Shown here piece by piece: positions 25,002-34,125 of a DNA stretch of 64,000 bases. The number at the start of each line of letters is the position of its first letter. Position 1 is the stretch's first letter. The notes under the pieces are model-generated. The model worked only from the letters and a program-made list of their open reading frames with translations. It ran no database searches and was not told the origin of the DNA. The stretch comes from Glaciecola sp. XM2. GTDB lineage: Bacteria > Pseudomonadota > Gammaproteobacteria > Enterobacterales > Alteromonadaceae. The stretch is taken from contig NZ_JAHEOJ010000025.1 in NCBI RefSeq assembly GCF_018595715.1, forward strand, positions 190,300-254,299, given 5' to 3'. The position numbers and the translations under genes are program-made.

Positions 25002-25987
25002 AAAAAGGTATCATGTTCAACATCTGAAGCGGCAGCCAAATGCACATTGCTTATGGTTGTCTGAGCAATTTGCGATAAAGCTTGATCGGTAAAAAAGCCT
25101 TGGTGGCCTGTAATCATTACATTGGGGAAGGTCAACAAACGCTGAAACACGTCATCGGCGATGATCTCAGTGGAACGGTTTTTAAAAAATAGGTCTTCTT
25201 CCATTTCGTAAACATCTAAACCCAAATAGCCAATTTTTTGAGACTTGATACCATTAATTACCGCTTTTGTATCGATGAGTTTTCCACGTGATGTATTTAT
25301 GAGCATAACCCCATCGCGCATTGCTTCAATGCGAGGCGCATCAATCATATGAAAGGTCTCGTCGTTGAGTGGACAATGCAGCGAAATCACGTCTGCTTCT
25401 GTAATTAGTTCATCTAGACTTACATACTGCAAGTTTGCTTGCTGTAAGTCGTGAGCCGGAAAAGGGTCATAGCACAGCACCTTGCAACCAAAACCACCTA
25501 AGATGCGACATACTGCTTGCCCAATTTTACCGGTACCAATAATGCCGACTGTTTTTTTCTCAAGATTGAAACCAAGCAGGCCATTTAAATCGAAATTTCC
25601 CTCTTTGACGCGATTGTAAGCCTTGTGCAGCTTTCGATTTAAAGACAGTATTAAGGCAATGGTATGCTCTGCCACCGCCTGAGGCGAATAGGCTGGCACA
25701 CGAGATACCATCAGTCCTTGTTGCTTTGCATAGTCAATGTCTACGTTGTTATAGCCTGCGCATCGCAGTGCAACGTGCTTCACCCCCATACCAAGAAGCT
25801 TGTCAATCACCGCCTTATCAACACGATCATTGACAAACACGCAAACCGCATCAGCATCTTTTGCCAATATTGCGGTTTGCTCACTAAGCTTTGCATCCAA
25901 AAAATCAAAGCAAATGTCGTCGGGGCAGGCATCTAACAAAAAGGTCTTGTCGTAGTCCTGACTGCTAAATACCTTTACACTTATCAT
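24998..25987 (-). CDS. ldhA: D-lactate dehydrogenase (fermentative, LdhA type)
   Basis: A 329-residue NAD-dependent D-2-hydroxyacid dehydrogenase reducing pyruvate to D-lactate. The NAD-binding VGIIGTGKIGQAVCRILGGF, the catalytic Arg in NTSRGKLID, the Glu in LDVYEMEEDLFF and the His in GHQGFF are all present, and the overall pattern matches E. coli LdhA. I start at the ATG at 25987, which gives exactly the usual length; further in-frame ATGs upstream (25996, 26125) run into the VOC gene. It is followed by rsmJ with a 4-nt overlap. Its presence suggests fermentative capacity under oxygen limitation. Confidence 0.92.
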   Translation of the reverse strand: MISVKVFSSQDYDKTFLLDACPDDICFDFLDAKLSEQTAILAKDADAVCVFVNDRVDKAVIDKLLGMGVKHVALRCAGYNNVDIDYAKQQGLMVSRVPAYSPQAVAEHTIALILSLNRKLHKAYNRVKEGNFDLNGLLGFNLEKKTVGIIGTGKIGQAVCRILGGFGCKVLCYDPFPAHDLQQANLQYVSLDELITEADVISLHCPLNDETFHMIDAPRIEAMRDGVMLINTSRGKLIDTKAVINGIKSQKIGYLGLDVYEMEEDLFFKNRSTEIIADDVFQRLLTFPNVMITGHQGFFTDQALSQIAQTTISNVHLAAASDVEHDTFL

Positions 25988-26015
25988 GTTTTTCATGCAC
26001 GACGCAGTAAATGTC

Positions 26016-26387
26016 TCAACCAAAATGGTTGAACGCGATTTTGTTGCCGTCAAAATCTCGAAAGTAAGCGCCATAAAACACATCAGGTATGCGCTGACCG
26101 GGTTCTCCATCGCATGTTGCGCCAAGTTCTAGTGCCTTAGCATGCATTTGGGCAACCTTCTCTTTTGAACCCGGAGCAATCGCAAGCATGTTGCCATTAC
26201 CGCAATTTGAGGGCGCTTCATTATACGGAATACAAATAGACAGCATGGGCGATTTCATGTCTTTACCAATAAAAATAATACGGTCCATTTTCACCAGGGT
26301 TTTTGCGCCAAGGGGTGCAAGTAGCTCGGTATAAAATTTCTCTGATTTTTCCAAATCACTCACGCCGATGGTTGCATAACTAATCAT
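26016..26387 (-). CDS. VOC/glyoxalase-fold protein
   Basis: A 123-residue single-domain VOC protein beginning MISYATIGVSDLEKSEKFYTE and ending YFRDFDGNKIAFNHFG, the standard paired beta-alpha-beta-beta-beta units. Similar proteins in proteobacteria are annotated as glyoxalase-like with no proven substrate. AAGGAAAAAAT precedes the ATG. It lies upstream of ldhA (28 nt), so a methylglyoxal or lactate-related role is conceivable but unproven. Confidence 0.85.
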   Translation of the reverse strand: MISYATIGVSDLEKSEKFYTELLAPLGAKTLVKMDRIIFIGKDMKSPMLSICIPYNEAPSNCGNGNMLAIAPGSKEKVAQMHAKALELGATCDGEPGQRIPDVFYGAYFRDFDGNKIAFNHFG

Positions 26388-26698
26388 ATTTTTTCCTTAT
26401 TTTGTTGTGTTGTTTAGGTGTAACATATTCTTGCAAACAATGTTTATCAGAATTCTTGTCTTATTGCGATGAGCATGTATGAAAATGTCCAAAATTGACT
26501 ATCACGCACTCTTCCGTGTGTGAGTCACAGCAACAAATATCGCACAAAATACAACCGCCTTTAGATTAAAAAAACATCGCTTTTAAAGCGCAAATATCTC
26601 TTTAATTCCCTGGGGCTTAAGTATGGAAATTGGACGCCTTTCGCCCAATCATCACGTCATCATTGGGCTGCAAAGATGACGCCGCGTCGAAAACATCC
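26388..26698. other. Intergenic region between divergent units, with inverted repeat
   Basis: This is the promoter region between the VOC-ldhA-rsmJ unit (minus) and the chemoreceptor operon (plus). It includes the inverted repeat GCCCAAT (26643-26649) / ATTGGGC (26662-26668), separated by 12 bp, 30 bp upstream of the FliA-type promoter, where an upstream regulator could bind. No coding frame is visible. Confidence 0.5.
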
Positions 26699-26725
26699 TA
26701 AAGGTATAGTCTGAAGAGTCGATAA
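26699..26725 (+). promoter_or_regulatory. Sigma-28 (FliA) promoter of the chemoreceptor operon
   Basis: TAAAGGTA (26699-26706), an 11-bp spacer and GTCGATAA (26718-26725) match the flagellar sigma consensus TAAAGTTT-N11-GCCGATAA, with 7 of 8 matches in the -10 element and exact spacing. The predicted start near 26732 leaves a leader of about 50 nt. Chemoreceptor genes are classical FliA targets, which supports the call. Confidence 0.8.
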
Positions 26726-26738
26726 TCTTGTGACAGAG

Positions 26739-26765
26739 GAGACATTTGTGTCTCGATTGTTTTTT
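26739..26765 (+). promoter_or_regulatory. Hairpin with T-run in the chemoreceptor leader
   Basis: GAGACA (26739-26744) and TGTCTC (26749-26754) form a 6-bp stem with a TTTG loop, followed by a run of six T at 26760-26765, 17 nt before the ATG. It lies inside the predicted FliA transcript and resembles a weak terminator or attenuator, or a ribosome-site shield. Confidence 0.4.
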
Positions 26766-26781
26766 AGCTTAGGATCACATC

Positions 26782-28467
26782 ATGAAGGTCAAGCAAAAAC
26801 TTATTAGCATTGCTGTGCTAGTGAGCGGGTCACTCGCTGCCCTGAGCATTGTGTTCTTCGCATTAAACGCAGCGGTATCTAATAATCTTTCCGAAGCGAC
26901 AAATCTATCCAATAGAGCGGTAGCCTCTTCAGGCAACACTGAGGCTTCACTCAGGCAAAGTCAACAAGAGCTCGATACGTTAGCAAACAGGCTATCTGAT
27001 GCAACCGCGCCGTTAGAACAAAATAAACAACGCTTAGCCATTCTAGAACGTAAATCCGCTTCATTTGTTGTACGAATGGATGAATTAAAAGCATTGTTAG
27101 AAGAGTCTTTAGAAGAGCTAGAGCCCAACGGCGAAGGTACGTTCATTATTGAAGACGCTATTTTTGAATTGGAAGATATTCAATCACAAATGCAGCGCGA
27201 CCTTACAGCCAATATACAAACCACCGGCAGCGCGAATAGCGATGTTGCCAACACTGTCATTGAAAAATCACGGCTGTTTTTGGCACTTAATGCTCGTTTT
27301 ACTTCAGCATTTGATGAGCTGGTTGCGGTAAACGCAGATAATGTTCAGAACAATGCGCGAGCCATTGAGACAATCGGCTTAGCCGCAGCAAAGCAAACTC
27401 GAAATAGCTTTATTCTTTCTGCGGCAATCATGGTCATTACTGCAGTAATAATAGGTGCCATCGTTTATATCATCCTATTAGTTACGCGCCCCCTCCAAAG
27501 CATAGTCAGCGACATTGAGAAAGTATCAAGTGGCGATTTTACTACGCGCTTCAAGGTTAACAAAAAAGACGAATTTGGCACGGTTGCCTATGCCATGAAC
27601 AAGATGGTCGCTACCACAAAAGCACTTATTGAAGACATTGCTAATGAATCACAGTCGCTAACCAAAACGGCCAGTGATATGGAACAAAATAGCATTGCAA
27701 CCACAAATGCCATATTGAGTGAACAAAACGACATTCAAGAAGTGGTGGCTGCCACAGGGCAAATGCTCTCTACCGTGCAGTCAGTGGCAAAAGCGTCTAG
27801 CGAAACGCTTGCATCGTCAAAAGAGTCTGGCGAAGCTGCTCAAGCAGGTATCACTATCGTTCAAAGCAATATTGAAAAAGTAAATGAACTCGCCGCTGAG
27901 TTTAATCGTGCGACGGATGTAGTTATGCGCGTCGAACAACATGCTGTTGAAATTGATAGCATTTTAGGTGTTATTAAAGACATCACCGAACAAACCAATC
28001 TTTTGGCGTTAAACGCCGCTATCGAGGCAGCTCGAGCTGGTGAGCAAGGTCGTGGATTTGCAGTAGTGGCTGATGAAGTACGTCAATTAGCGCTGCGCAC
28101 GCAATCAAGCACCACGGAGATCACCGAGATCATCGCGAGGCTTCATGAGTCATCTCAAAATGCCGTATCGCTCATGAAAAGCAGTGAGCACGGCGTTAGC
28201 GACACCACTGTAGAGGCACAAAAAGTGAAAGATGTATTCAACGCGATTATGCAAAAAATTGATGACATTCAAAGCAGAATTGAAATGGTGGCATCTGCAA
28301 GCAACCAGCAAAGTGCTGTCTCAAGTATTGTACAAAACAAAATGCAGAAAATTGAACAAGAAACCGAAAAAGTGAAAGAGATGGCTGAACAAGTTGTAAC
28401 GCAAAGCTCCTCTTTGAGAAGCGTGAGCAAAAATATTGCCTCACATTTAGATCAATTTATCATTTAA
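26782..28467 (+). CDS. Methyl-accepting chemotaxis protein
   Basis: A 561-residue chemoreceptor. TM1 is at about residues 8-30, a helical periplasmic domain spans about 31-207 with no recognised Cache or four-helix ligand motif, and TM2 is at about 210-234. A HAMP domain follows at 235-288, then a coiled-coil signalling domain with the hairpin tip [17 protein letters not shown] at 405-421. No C-terminal CheR-tethering pentapeptide is present. The periplasmic part is rich in heptad-like L/A/E residues and may bind a partner protein rather than a free ligand. It is the first gene of a FliA-driven operon; a soluble PilJ-domain protein follows after 20 nt. Confidence 0.93.
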   Translation: MKVKQKLISIAVLVSGSLAALSIVFFALNAAVSNNLSEATNLSNRAVASSGNTEASLRQSQQELDTLANRLSDATAPLEQNKQRLAILERKSASFVVRMDELKALLEESLEELEPNGEGTFIIEDAIFELEDIQSQMQRDLTANIQTTGSANSDVANTVIEKSRLFLALNARFTSAFDELVAVNADNVQNNARAIETIGLAAAKQTRNSFILSAAIMVITAVIIGAIVYIILLVTRPLQSIVSDIEKVSSGDFTTRFKVNKKDEFGTVAYAMNKMVATTKALIEDIANESQSLTKTASDMEQNSIATTNAILSEQNDIQEVVAATGQMLSTVQSVAKASSETLASSKESGEAAQAGITIVQSNIEKVNELAAEFNRATDVVMRVEQHAVEIDSILGVIKDITEQTNLLALNAAIEAARAGEQGRGFAVVADEVRQLALRTQSSTTEITEIIARLHESSQNAVSLMKSSEHGVSDTTVEAQKVKDVFNAIMQKIDDIQSRIEMVASASNQQSAVSSIVQNKMQKIEQETEKVKEMAEQVVTQSSSLRSVSKNIASHLDQFII

Positions 28468-28487
28468 TACAATTAAGAGACGCTATC

Positions 28488-29393
28488 ATGAAACTCACCG
28501 TTACAAAGTCTATAACCAGAACGTTTACCATCTGCTGCTTATTTTTAACCCTTATTTTTGTGCCTAATAGCACAGTGTTTGCGCAAACTGCTGAAGAGCT
28601 AGGCACTGTCATCAACCTGTCAGGCAAACAACGCATGCTTACGCAGAAGATGAGCAAAGAAATTATGCTCATCGCTCTAGATGTCGACAAGGCACAAAAC
28701 CTTAAAAACTTAGAGGCCACATCAACGCTTTTTGACAAAACATTAAAAGGCCTTCGTAACGGTGATGCTGATTTAAATCTGCCTGCCACTGAATCAAGCC
28801 GCATATCACGTCAGTTGGATCGCGTGGATGATTTATGGGCAACCTTTTATCCAACTGTGCAGGCTATCATTGCCAATGGAACTGTTATGCCCGAGCAAAT
28901 TTCACTTATGGCTGAACAAAATGGTCCTCTGCTAGCACAAATGAATAAAGTGGTCGGTGCATACGAAAAAGAGGCCGAAAGAGGTGGCTTGCAAGCCGCA
29001 CCTGGCTTGGCAGCAACCATAAACTTATCAGGCAAACAGCGCATGTTGACCCAAAAAATGAGTAAAGAGTTTTTACTCGTCGCAAACGGTCATGACGTCG
29101 CAAACAACCGCTTAAACCTTCTTGAAACGTTTTCGTTGTTTGAAAGAACACTTACTGGCTTGAAGCTAGGCGACGATACGTTAGGTCTCCCTCCCACTAC
29201 CGACGCTGATATTCTGGCACAGCTAAACACCGTCAGCGATTTATGGGCACAAGCAAAACCTATATTTGAAGCATCGTCAGCAGCCGATAGCTCAATTGAT
29301 GCAGATCAGATTGCCTCGGTGGCGCAAATTAACATACCGCTTCTCAAAGAGATGAATAAAGCGGTTGGCATGTACGAAAAGCTTGCTAAATAA
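28488..29393 (+). CDS. Periplasmic protein with two tandem PilJ/NarX-type sensor domains
   Basis: A 301-residue exported protein: signal peptide about 1-32 (ending VFAQT), then two PilJ_N-type helical domains. The segment INLSGKQRMLTQKMSKE occurs at 42-58 and identically at 178-194, a 136-residue period, and the rest of each repeat aligns (LFDKTLKGLRNGD / LFERTLTGLKLGD; MNKVVGAYEK / MNKAVGMYEK). The motif resembles the nitrate/nitrite-binding P-box of NarX/NarQ. No transmembrane helix or output domain follows, so this is a free periplasmic sensor module. It sits 20 nt after the chemoreceptor and 20 nt before a porin gene, suggesting a binding protein that presents a ligand to the receptor. 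The ligand is inferred only. Confidence 0.85.
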   Translation: MKLTVTKSITRTFTICCLFLTLIFVPNSTVFAQTAEELGTVINLSGKQRMLTQKMSKEIMLIALDVDKAQNLKNLEATSTLFDKTLKGLRNGDADLNLPATESSRISRQLDRVDDLWATFYPTVQAIIANGTVMPEQISLMAEQNGPLLAQMNKVVGAYEKEAERGGLQAAPGLAATINLSGKQRMLTQKMSKEFLLVANGHDVANNRLNLLETFSLFERTLTGLKLGDDTLGLPPTTDADILAQLNTVSDLWAQAKPIFEASSAADSSIDADQIASVAQINIPLLKEMNKAVGMYEKLAK

Positions 29394-29413
29394 ACCGCAT
29401 TAGGAAATTGAAT

Positions 29414-30655
29414 ATGAATCACTCAACTCAACACAATTACGCTGGTAAAACATCTAAGCTAGCATCATTAACAGTTGCAGTCGCATTGGCATTTACCGTT
29501 ACACCTTTTGCTAATGCAAAGAGCGACACGGTTTATGAGGCTATAAGTTCTGGCAAAGCTTTTGCCGATCTTAGACTACGGTACGAGGGCGTTTCTCAAG
29601 ATAATCCTCTTCAAGATGCTGACGCACTTACCTTTCGCACACGTTTAGGATATACCTCTGGCTCATTAGATGGTTTTTCTTTTACCGTAGAGCTAGAAGA
29701 TAATCGTATTGCACTTGGCCAGGGTGATTACACCGTAGGCCCCACAGGATATAATCTAGGCATCTATTCGGTAGTAGCCGATCCAGAGTTTACCGAACTC
29801 GACCAAGGTTTTATTCAATACAAAAAAGACGGGTTCACCGCAAAAGTCGGTAGACAGGTCATCGCATTAGACAATCATCGCTTTATCGGGCATGTTGGAT
29901 GGCGACAAGACCGCCAAACCTTTGATGCAGCTACCATAATGTATGCGCCATCTGAAGATTGGAAGGTGCATTACAGCTACATTAATCAGCGTAACCGTAT
30001 TTTCGGTGAAGCTGCTGATCTAGATTCTAAAGACCATCTTCTAAACGCTTCGCTTAACACAGAGTACGGCACACTGGTCGCCTATAGCTATTTGCTTGAG
30101 GTGGATAATGAATCCAACAATGCACTAGATACCTATGGCTTTAGCTTTAAAGGCAAAAAGAGTGTAAGTGGTACACCGCTAATTTATGCATTTGAATATG
30201 CCACTCAATCTGCACAAGCAGGCAGCGCAGACTTTGACGCTGACTACTTGTTCGCGCAGATTGGCACTACTGTTTCGGGCGTCACCGCCCAAATTGGTTA
30301 TGAAGTTTTGGGCTCCGATGAAGGTAACTATGGTTTCGCAACGCCACTTTCAACATTGCATGCCTTTAATGGTTGGAGCGATCAGTTTTTAGGCACGCCA
30401 GCCCAAGGCTTGGTCGATACGACTTTTCGCCTATCAGGCAGCGTTGGCAAAGCTAAATGGTTGGTTGTCTACCACAACTTTGAGGCCGATGAATCAAGCG
30501 CGACTGTTGATGATCTCGGTAACGAAATCAATCTTCAATACGTCAGGCCCATCGCCGAAAAATATACCTTGGGTGTTAAATATGCAGATTATTCTGGCGA
30601 GGACGCGCGAGTAGATGCTGATAAACTCTGGATTTGGCTAAGTACCAAGTTCTAA
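29414..30655 (+). CDS. Outer-membrane beta-barrel porin (alginate-export/OprD-like)
   Basis: A 413-residue outer-membrane protein with a signal peptide (cleavage after TPFANA, near residue 35). Many alternating hydrophobic strands follow, including DLRLRYEGVSQDN, LTFRTRLGYTSG and FSFTVELEDNR at the start, and the barrel ends WLSTKF with a terminal Phe. The GRQVIALDNHRFIGHVGWRQD stretch is typical of alginate-export-family barrels. The ATG at 29414 has AGGAAA six bases upstream; a TTG two codons earlier is less likely. As the last gene of a FliA-promoter operon (terminator at 30669-30705), it probably admits the ligand sensed by the upstream proteins. Confidence 0.85.
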   Translation: MNHSTQHNYAGKTSKLASLTVAVALAFTVTPFANAKSDTVYEAISSGKAFADLRLRYEGVSQDNPLQDADALTFRTRLGYTSGSLDGFSFTVELEDNRIALGQGDYTVGPTGYNLGIYSVVADPEFTELDQGFIQYKKDGFTAKVGRQVIALDNHRFIGHVGWRQDRQTFDAATIMYAPSEDWKVHYSYINQRNRIFGEAADLDSKDHLLNASLNTEYGTLVAYSYLLEVDNESNNALDTYGFSFKGKKSVSGTPLIYAFEYATQSAQAGSADFDADYLFAQIGTTVSGVTAQIGYEVLGSDEGNYGFATPLSTLHAFNGWSDQFLGTPAQGLVDTTFRLSGSVGKAKWLVVYHNFEADESSATVDDLGNEINLQYVRPIAEKYTLGVKYADYSGEDARVDADKLWIWLSTKF

Positions 30656-30668
30656 TGTGTGTGGTGAT

Positions 30669-30705
30669 GAGCGGCTTGTATTTTCATCGCTAGCCGCTCT
30701 TTTTT
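30669..30705 (+). terminator. Intrinsic terminator of the chemoreceptor-porin operon
   Basis: GAGCGGCT (30669-30676) and AGCCGCTC (30692-30699) form an 8-bp GC-rich stem, followed by six T (30700-30705). It lies 14 nt after the porin stop and 5 nt before the convergent recG stop. Confidence 0.9.
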
Positions 30706-30709
30706 ACCC

Positions 30710-32785
30710 TTAGGCGTTACTATAATCATCCCGATAGGGCAACCATCGGTTAATCAAGTGCAGGGCATTTGTATTGTGAGATTGCCAAACATGTTCTGCC
30801 ATGGTCTTTATCTCTTCTACTAAATACGCATCGCGCACTAAATTTGCAATTTTTAAATCTGCCACCCCAGTTTGCTTAGTCCCTAATAGCTCTCCTGGAC
30901 CCCGTATTTCAAGGTCTTTTTCAGCAATTAAAAAGCCGTCGTTGGATTCTCGAAGCACGCTTAAGCGCTGACTCGCCGTTTTAGACAGCGGATTTTGATA
31001 CATCAATACACAATGACTGACCACCGACCCACGCCCTACTCGCCCTCTCAATTGATGCAGTTGAGCAAGGCCTAAGCGCTCTGGGTTTTCAATAATCATT
31101 AAACTCGCATTAGGCACGTCTACGCCTACTTCAATCACCGTTGTCGCAACTAATACATCCAGCTTATTGGCTTTAAACTCATCCATTATTGATTGTTTTT
31201 CGACAGGCTTTAAGCGCCCATGCACCAAGCCTACTTTCAGCTCCGGCAGCGCGGTTCGAAGCCCTACCGCGGTATCCTCTGCGGCTTGGCATTGCAATAC
31301 GTCAGACTCTTCAATTAATGTACAAACCCAATATATTTGCCGCTTATCAACTAGAGCAGACTGGCGCACGCGGTCAATGACTTCACTACGACGTGTGTCG
31401 GGTAACACAACGGTTTTAACGGGCGTTCGTCCCGGTGGTAATTCATCGATAATGCTGGTGTCTAAATCCGCATAGGCGGTCATTGCAAGGGTGCGCGGAA
31501 TGGGGGTTGCAGTCATTATTAGCTGATGCGGATATTTACCCTGTTGTTCGCCCTTTTTACGAAGCGCTAAGCGTTGATGTACGCCAAAGCGATGCTGCTC
31601 ATCTACAATCACTAGCGCCAAATTGCGATATTCTACGGCGTCTTGAAAAATTGCGTGGGTGCCCACGAGCATTTGAATCTCACCGCTGGCCAATTGCGCA
31701 AAGGTTTCATTCCTGACTTTGCCTTTGAGCTTGCCTGCTAGCCACCCCACTTTGATATTCAGCGGCGTTAACCAATCTGCAAAGTTTTTGGCATGTTGTT
31801 CTGCAAGTAGCTCTGTAGGTGCCATTAAGGCGACTTGATAACCAGAGCCTATTACCGATAACGCACCGAGCGCCGCTACGAGCGTTTTCCCTGAGCCTAC
31901 GTCGCCCTGAACTAGACGCATCATGGGCATACCCGATGCTAAGTTGCCTTCAATCTCATTGACCACGCGATTTTGTGCGCCGGTGGGCGAAAACGGCAAT
32001 GTGCTTAAAAATCGCTGTTTAAGGGATGCGTCTGGATGCACCGCGTAGCCTGGGTCGGCTTTGGCCTGTGCGCGAACCTTTAACATGCTTAGATGATGCG
32101 CCAGCAATTCCTCAATCACCAAGCGTTTTTGCGCAGGATGCTGACCTTCAGCTAGCTGCTCCATGTCTACCTCAGCCGGAGGTCGATGCACCAAGTGCAA
32201 TGCTTCGGTCAAACTCACTTGTTCGGGATAGAGGTTGTTTGGCAAATAATCAACCAAAGCCCCCTTGTCTAACTGGGCTAAGGCTTGAGTAGTAAGATTG
32301 CGCAAGGTAAGTTGATGCACACCTTCCGTTGTAGGGTAAATAGGAGTCAGCGTAGTTTCTAAACCTTCAGCCCCTACATCTTGAATTACCTTGTATTCAG
32401 GATGCGCCATCTCCATGCCGGTTTGCCCCGCTCTCACCTCTCCAAAGGCGCGAATAGTGGCACCGGTAGTAAAGCCTTTAAGTTGAGCGGCTGAGAAATG
32501 AAAGAAACGCAGCTGTATGGTACCGGTCTCATCATGAATTTTAACAATTAACATGCGCTTGCGACCGTACTTAATGTCGGCACTAACTACTTCACCCTGC
32601 ACTGTTACATGCAGGTGATTGTGCAATTGTGCAATGCTGTAGATGCGCGTGCGATCTTCATATCGTAACGGTAGATGAAATATTACGTCTTGTAGGGTGC
32701 GCAACCCCAATCGCTCGAGCTTTTCAGCAATTTTAGCACCTACGCCTTTAAGCGTAGTGACAGGTGTATCGGTTAATGATTGCAT
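30710..32785 (-). CDS. recG: ATP-dependent DNA helicase RecG
   Basis: A 691-residue fork-remodelling helicase of the usual length. The N-terminal wedge/OB domain is followed by Walker A QGDVGSGKT (about 293-301), motif Ia MAPTELLAEQH, the DEAD-box-like VDEQHRFG, motif III MTATPIPRT, and the C-terminal HQLRGRVGRG and TRG motif region. RecG reverses stalled forks and processes Holliday junctions and R-loops. It lies downstream of the spoT-ridA-trmH group on the same strand, as in many gammaproteobacteria, but here a peroxiredoxin-like gene and a plus-strand gene intervene, so it needs its own promoter. Confidence 0.96.
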   Translation of the reverse strand: MQSLTDTPVTTLKGVGAKIAEKLERLGLRTLQDVIFHLPLRYEDRTRIYSIAQLHNHLHVTVQGEVVSADIKYGRKRMLIVKIHDETGTIQLRFFHFSAAQLKGFTTGATIRAFGEVRAGQTGMEMAHPEYKVIQDVGAEGLETTLTPIYPTTEGVHQLTLRNLTTQALAQLDKGALVDYLPNNLYPEQVSLTEALHLVHRPPAEVDMEQLAEGQHPAQKRLVIEELLAHHLSMLKVRAQAKADPGYAVHPDASLKQRFLSTLPFSPTGAQNRVVNEIEGNLASGMPMMRLVQGDVGSGKTLVAALGALSVIGSGYQVALMAPTELLAEQHAKNFADWLTPLNIKVGWLAGKLKGKVRNETFAQLASGEIQMLVGTHAIFQDAVEYRNLALVIVDEQHRFGVHQRLALRKKGEQQGKYPHQLIMTATPIPRTLAMTAYADLDTSIIDELPPGRTPVKTVVLPDTRRSEVIDRVRQSALVDKRQIYWVCTLIEESDVLQCQAAEDTAVGLRTALPELKVGLVHGRLKPVEKQSIMDEFKANKLDVLVATTVIEVGVDVPNASLMIIENPERLGLAQLHQLRGRVGRGSVVSHCVLMYQNPLSKTASQRLSVLRESNDGFLIAEKDLEIRGPGELLGTKQTGVADLKIANLVRDAYLVEEIKTMAEHVWQSHNTNALHLINRWLPYRDDYSNA

Positions 32786-32931
32786 TGACTAGGCAAGTGA
32801 TTTTCATGAATATCACTAGGTTAACAAACATTTACCGACCATACACCTGTTCTGTAGTGGTGCATGTAAAAGAAAATCTTTCGAAACGGCAAGTGGGCGT
32901 TCGGTGGTTTTAAGGTGATTTTGCTGCTGTT

Positions 32932-32959
32932 TTGCCATTTACACAAAAGCTTGCATAAT
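32932..32959 (+). promoter_or_regulatory. Sigma-70-like promoter for the small YbjQ-like gene
   Basis: TTGCCA (32932-32937) and CATAAT (32954-32959) are separated by 16 bp, each one mismatch from consensus. The predicted start is about 85 nt upstream of the ATG at 33050. Confidence 0.5.
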
Positions 32960-33049
32960 ACCGACCGATAACTATAACAATACACAGCAATTCAAAGCAT
33001 CAGAGGAAGTGTTGTTCGTGTTACAACATTCATGACAAAAGGAGAGACC

Positions 33050-33349
33050 ATGAGTAAGCTTATTTTAACCACCCAACAGCCCCCTGAATCGATGGCCGTG
33101 GTAGAGGTCTTTGACATGGTGCAATTTACCGGTACCGTTGAGATTTCAGAGCGAGCGGTAGTGGTAGGTTTGTATGAGCGCAAGCGCACCGAGTATCAAG
33201 ATATTGTAGATGCCTTCAGCGCAAGTGCCCCCGCCGAGGCCAATGCTATTTTGGGAGTGCAAGTATCTACCTCGACCCAAGCATTTAAAGACGTAACCTA
33301 TCTCTACATAACCTATATAGGTACGCCCGTGGTGCTTATGGCGCATTAG
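33050..33349 (+). CDS. Small uncharacterised protein (YbjQ-like pattern)
   Basis: A 99-residue soluble protein from ATG 33050, chosen because AGGAGAG lies four bases upstream; an ATG at 33032 has no ribosome site. The second half, ANAILGVQVSTSTQAFKDV followed by ITYIGTPVVLM, resembles the glycine-strand core of the YbjQ/heavy-metal-binding (UPF0145) fold, where a small beta-rich domain oligomerises. The match is by pattern only and the first half is unlike the family. It is monocistronic, flanked by a promoter and a strong bidirectional terminator. Function unknown. Confidence 0.7.
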   Translation: MSKLILTTQQPPESMAVVEVFDMVQFTGTVEISERAVVVGLYERKRTEYQDIVDAFSASAPAEANAILGVQVSTSTQAFKDVTYLYITYIGTPVVLMAH

Positions 33350-33372
33350 ATAAATGCGAACACCTCAAAAAG

Positions 33373-33420
33373 AAAGCGCGCTAAAACATATCTCAATGTA
33401 TTAGTGCGCTTTTTGCTTTT
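33373..33420. terminator. Bidirectional intrinsic terminator
   Basis: AAAGCGC (33373-33379) pairs with GCGCTTT (33406-33412), extended inside by CTAA/TTAG, and T-runs follow on the plus strand (33410-33414, 33417-33420). It lies between the convergent small plus-strand gene and the peroxiredoxin-like gene. Confidence 0.75.
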
Positions 33421-33467
33421 CTAAGATGATATTTTAACGCCCCCTAAGTGAGCGTTAACTTAGCGTT

Positions 33468-34106
33468 TTACTCGGCAGGCTTGACCAACTTTGCAGCACT
33501 TAATACCAATGCCGCCGACGGACGAGTACGAAAATCTGGATTAACGTAGTTAAACAACACCTTGCCTGACGTATCGGTAATAAAAATCGCTGGCGCTGGC
33601 ATGACGCTGCGCTCAGTTTCATCGGAGGCTAGCTCTATTTCAAAGGTTTTGTAGCGATTCCGGGTTTCGTTTTCGACATAAAAACCGATGCCAAAGCTTT
33701 TAATAGCATTAAGGTCGGCGTCGGAAATCAATTGTGCGGCAAATTCTGTTTCGAGTTTCTGCGACTGCAATTTTTCAGGCGTTTCAGGGGAAATAGCCAA
33801 GATTTGATACCCCTCAGCTACAAGCTCCTGCTCAATATCTTTAAGCTCAGCCAACTGACGTGAACAATATGGGCACCAACCACCACGATAAAACACAATG
33901 ACCGCCGGTTTTTGCATTAACAATGCAGGTAAGCTAACTGGCGAACCTTCCGCGGTTTGTACCATCACATTAGGCACATTCGCACCATTTAGAATAGGTG
34001 TGACGTTCTCTGCCTTGTCGGCAATCACGCTGCGATCAAGCGCTACACTTTGAAATGAAAGTAAGGTGACAAAAACCGCGACGATAGTTAAAAAGCTGTA
34101 TTTCAT
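33468..34106 (-). CDS. Secreted AhpC/TSA-type thioredoxin-fold protein
   Basis: A 212-residue protein with a signal peptide (about 1-22, ending QSVA). The redox site FYRGGWCPYCSRQLAEL carries C78 and C81 in a CPYC arrangement, characteristic of the AhpC/TSA 'peroxiredoxin-like' family rather than of typical two-Cys peroxiredoxins. LAISPETPEKL and NPDFRTRPSAALVL complete the family pattern. Export suggests thiol-peroxide or disulfide chemistry in the periplasm. AGGAA precedes the ATG, and a 20-bp palindrome sits 20-40 nt upstream of the start, a possible operator. It is transcribed towards a bidirectional terminator. Confidence 0.85.
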   Translation of the reverse strand: MKYSFLTIVAVFVTLLSFQSVALDRSVIADKAENVTPILNGANVPNVMVQTAEGSPVSLPALLMQKPAVIVFYRGGWCPYCSRQLAELKDIEQELVAEGYQILAISPETPEKLQSQKLETEFAAQLISDADLNAIKSFGIGFYVENETRNRYKTFEIELASDETERSVMPAPAIFITDTSGKVLFNYVNPDFRTRPSAALVLSAAKLVKPAE

Positions 34107-34125
34107 ATAAATTCCTGGAGGTAAG

